64,000 nucleotides of DNA from Neocallimastix lanati (nom. inval.) (taxonomy: Eukaryota; Neocallimastigomycota; Neocallimastigomycetes; Neocallimastigales; Neocallimastigaceae). Shown one piece after another: positions 61,701 to 64,000 of this stretch. Under the pieces are notes generated by a model. That model did not search any database, was not told where the DNA came from, and saw only the letters and a program-made list of their open reading frames with translations. The stretch covers positions 425,001 to 489,000 of the forward strand of contig JACVTC010000123.1 in NCBI GenBank assembly GCA_016946835.1, in the 5' to 3' direction. Both the position numbers and the translations under genes were made by a program. Position 1 is the stretch's first letter, and every line of letters starts with the position of its first letter.

Positions 61701-62523
61701 TTAATAAACATATGTATATATTAGTAAATCTAATATATATTATATTTAAATAAAATATCATAATAATCTTTTTTTGAAATAACCTTTTTTTTTTTATCTT
61801 CTTCCTTATTAATTATTAATTTTAAAGGTTCAATTACATATGAATTATATTTATCTAATAATTCTATTTTTTCATTACATTTTTTTTCCATATTATTCAA
61901 AAATATAATCCATGCTCGTTGTGATGTTCTAATGTTTTATTATTATTATTATTATTGATATAAATTAATAAAATTTCCAATTTGTATTGAAATTTTTTTT
62001 TTTAAACGATTTATTTTATTTTTATTTTTTTAATAAATTATAAATTTACGTTAATTCAGGTAAAGTATATCGTTTTTCCTGCCTTGATTTATATTTATTA
62101 ATTATAGAAATTTTATTTTTAACATATTCTTTTTCAATTTGAGAAATATCTTTTAAATACTCCCTTTAAATAATTTAATGGATCATTCATATATTATTAT
62201 ATAAATAATTTTTTTTTAATAATTATTTCTCTCACTTTTATTTTTTTTTTTTTATTTTTATTTTTTTTATTCATTAATATTTTTAACATTCTTATTTAAA
62301 AATGTTAATTATTAAAATTGAAATATATTATAATTCGAGTAAAATTACTTATATTCATGAAGAAATTGAACACCTAATAATATTACATTATATTAATATT
62401 ACTATGTAAGTATATTTTAGCTTTTATTATTTCATTCATATATATATGTATATATATGGAAATACCTTCATTTAAGCAATTTTCAATAATCCTTATATCG
62501 TGAAACCCCGTTCCAAAAGACAT
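57344..62523 (-). CDS. BZZ1: Bzz1 homologue: F-BAR, C1, two SH3 domains
   Basis: Thirteen exons splice in frame to 997 residues: 62523-62466, 62373-62349, 62163-62050, 61928-61784, 61648-61586, 61410-61072, 60703-60623, 60385-59641, 59428-58853, 58656-58060, 57859-57837, 57733-57566, 57403-57344. The F-BAR domain begins at MSFGTGFHDIRIIENCLNEG, with LKDISQIEKEYVKNKI and IFLNNMEKKCNEKIELLDKY, and runs to about 310. A C1 zinc finger lies at 459-505 (H-X12-C-X2-C-X10-C-X2-C-X4-H-X2-C-X7-C). SH3-1 is at 887-940 (AMYDYQHQSDDELDLSSNEE, SGWAM, GLVPANYL) and SH3-2 at 943-997 (VINDYKPNENESDKIQVKSG, GLIPSNYIEPIS at the end). Fungal Bzz1 binds WASP/Las17 through its SH3 domains and activates actin assembly at endocytic sites. 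Yeast Bzz1 is about 630 residues; here low-complexity insertions sit in the F-BAR (exon 6) and between C1 and SH3-1. Several exons are very short (23 and 25 nt). Confidence 0.95.
58705..58790. repeat. (AAT)n microsatellite in a BZZ1 intron
   Basis: Trinucleotide array in the intron between exons 9 and 10. Confidence 0.85.
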
Positions 62524-62864
62524 TTTTTTATCATTATATTTAAGTACAACTTCGATTTGTATTTAAATATTTTAATTTTATTTTTATCTTAATTTTTTTT
62601 TTTTTTTTAAAAAAAAAAAATCAAAGTTTTAATTAAATTTTATTGCTTAAATTTAGTCTATTTTCTGTCTTATAATATTAATTACTTTTTTTTTTTTTAC
62701 TTTACAAAAAAAAAAAAAAAAAAAAAAAACTTTTAATAAAAGAATTATGAATTAATCATGATAAATTATAAAATAATATATTATAGATTTTGCTAAATCA
62801 ATAAAATCTACCATAATTGAAAGTAATAAAATTATTTTTTTAAGTATATAATTACTATGTTTTT

Positions 62865-62904
<40 letters not shown>

Positions 62905-63689
62905 TTTTAATAAATTATTATTCATTTATCACTCTTTTGGATAAAATTTTAACTTTATTACTATTTTTTTTTATAATTGTACTCTAAGTTAAGTTTTAAT
63001 TAAATATTAATTAAAATTGATATTCTTATTTATAGCAACTTATTTCTTTATTTTAAAACAATAAATTTTTTCATTATATAATTTTAAATAATAATCAAAT
63101 TAAATTTTAATATTATTTTAAATTTTTATTTATATATAATTACATTTATGATTTTCTTATTTTTTTTTATTTTATTTTATTTTATTTTATTTAAATATTA
63201 AAATTTTATATAATTAAAAAAGATTTAATTTTGTATTATTTTTTTTTTTTTATTATTTTTTAAAATTTATTTCAAAATTTAAATATATTTAATCATTATT
63301 TATTAATAAATCTTTTCAAAATTTAATAATTAATATAATAATATTAATAATAATAAAAAAATAATATTAATAATAATACATATATATTAATAAAAATTAT
63401 ATTTTATATAGGTTTTAAATACATATCTCCTATTTTAGATTTATTTTTTATCAATTTCATTTTGTATTTTAATTTTTATAATAATTACAGATTTATTATA
63501 AAAATAGATAATATATATAATAAAAATGAAAAATTTATATAAAAATTATTAATAACAAAATATTTGGATTCTTTGAATTTAACAAGAAAGTTTTTAATAT
63601 AATAGAATCTTGAAATAATTGTATATTTTTTATTATATATATTTATATATATTTTTTTTTTTTTTATTTTTAATTAGTAGTTAATATAA
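62524..63689. promoter_or_regulatory. Divergent intergenic region upstream of BZZ1
   Basis: About 1.2 kb of A/T sequence between two opposed start codons, with a T/A junction (62599-62629), poly(A) (62706-62729) and poly(T) (62870-62898). It must hold both promoters; no motif can be named. Confidence 0.45.
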
Positions 63690-64000
63690 ATGGATAATGA
63701 ATTATCAAATATATTAGAAAACAAAACCCCAAAACAACAGTAATAATATATATATATAATATCAATTGAATTATTTTAAAATATTTAAATATTAATAACA
63801 ATATATAAACTATATATATATGAAATATATAATATTAATATTTGTTAAATAAATATTGTAATTACATAATAGTGGAATAAATATTTCTCAAATAAGTAAA
63901 GGTAAAATTTAATATATATATATAGTATTTTATTATATAAAATGCTTTATTTAATGATAATTTTCTTTGTAAATATATATGTATATATATTACTTTTATT
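63690..64000 (+). CDS. 5' end of an unidentified gene (partial)
   Basis: ATG at 63690 opens MDNELSNILENKTPKQ; exon 1 ends at 63739 before gtaata. Exon 2, 63873-63901, keeps frame and reads HGINISQISK before gtaaaa, after a tag acceptor. Together about 26 residues, then an intron to the window edge. Frame continuity across the splice and a denser G/C mix than the spacer support a real gene, but the sequence is too short to name it. Confidence 0.55.

Overview
The window is nuclear DNA of an extremely AT-rich, intron-rich eukaryote, most probably a fungus and most like the anaerobic gut fungi (Neocallimastigomycota). The reasons are near-pure A/T spacers full of homopolymers and microsatellites, genes of up to 13 exons with GT..AG introns, Asn runs written as AAT, a fungal-type Bzz1 (F-BAR, C1, SH3, SH3) and a fungal-type Get5. 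The phylum is inferred from style, not proven. There is no bacterial organisation.

Layout. 1-389: 5' end of an unidentified minus-strand gene. 0.4-8.7 kb: A/T spacer with a 105-nt T run. 8.7-11.75 kb: an island of decayed coding sequence whose in-frame stops sit where Gln or Trp would be read. 12.57-13.03 kb: a tRNA-derived SINE with target-site duplication. 14.5-17.15 kb (-): CCDC47 homologue. 18.4-20.1 kb (+): GET5. 21.5-22.0 kb (+): a small two-TM protein. 22.3-28.3 kb (+): GPI1 (PIG-Q). 28.3-38.7 kb: mostly A/T with two more decayed fragments. 38.8-42.9 kb (+): a large Asn/Ser-rich protein of unknown function. 43.8-45.7 kb: a structured non-coding island and two decayed coding fragments. 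46.3-49.7 kb (-): a RasGEF gene whose first exon and flank are duplicated at 51.3-52.7 kb, with a minisatellite grown inside the copy. 53.4-55.9 kb (-): SSF1/PPAN. 57.3-62.5 kb (-): BZZ1. 63.69 kb to the end (+): start of another gene.

Functional themes. CCDC47 (ER multipass-protein insertion, PAT complex) and GET5 (tail-anchored protein targeting) are divergent neighbours; GPI1 (first step of GPI anchor synthesis) is also an ER membrane function. RasGEF and BZZ1 belong to Ras signalling and cortical actin/endocytosis, and SSF1 to 60S ribosome assembly.

Exon coordinates come from hand splicing: frame continuity across GT..AG introns was checked exon by exon. The only break found is one homopolymer frameshift in the RasGEF gene. 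The least explained material is the set of decayed coding islands with stops at Gln/Trp positions.
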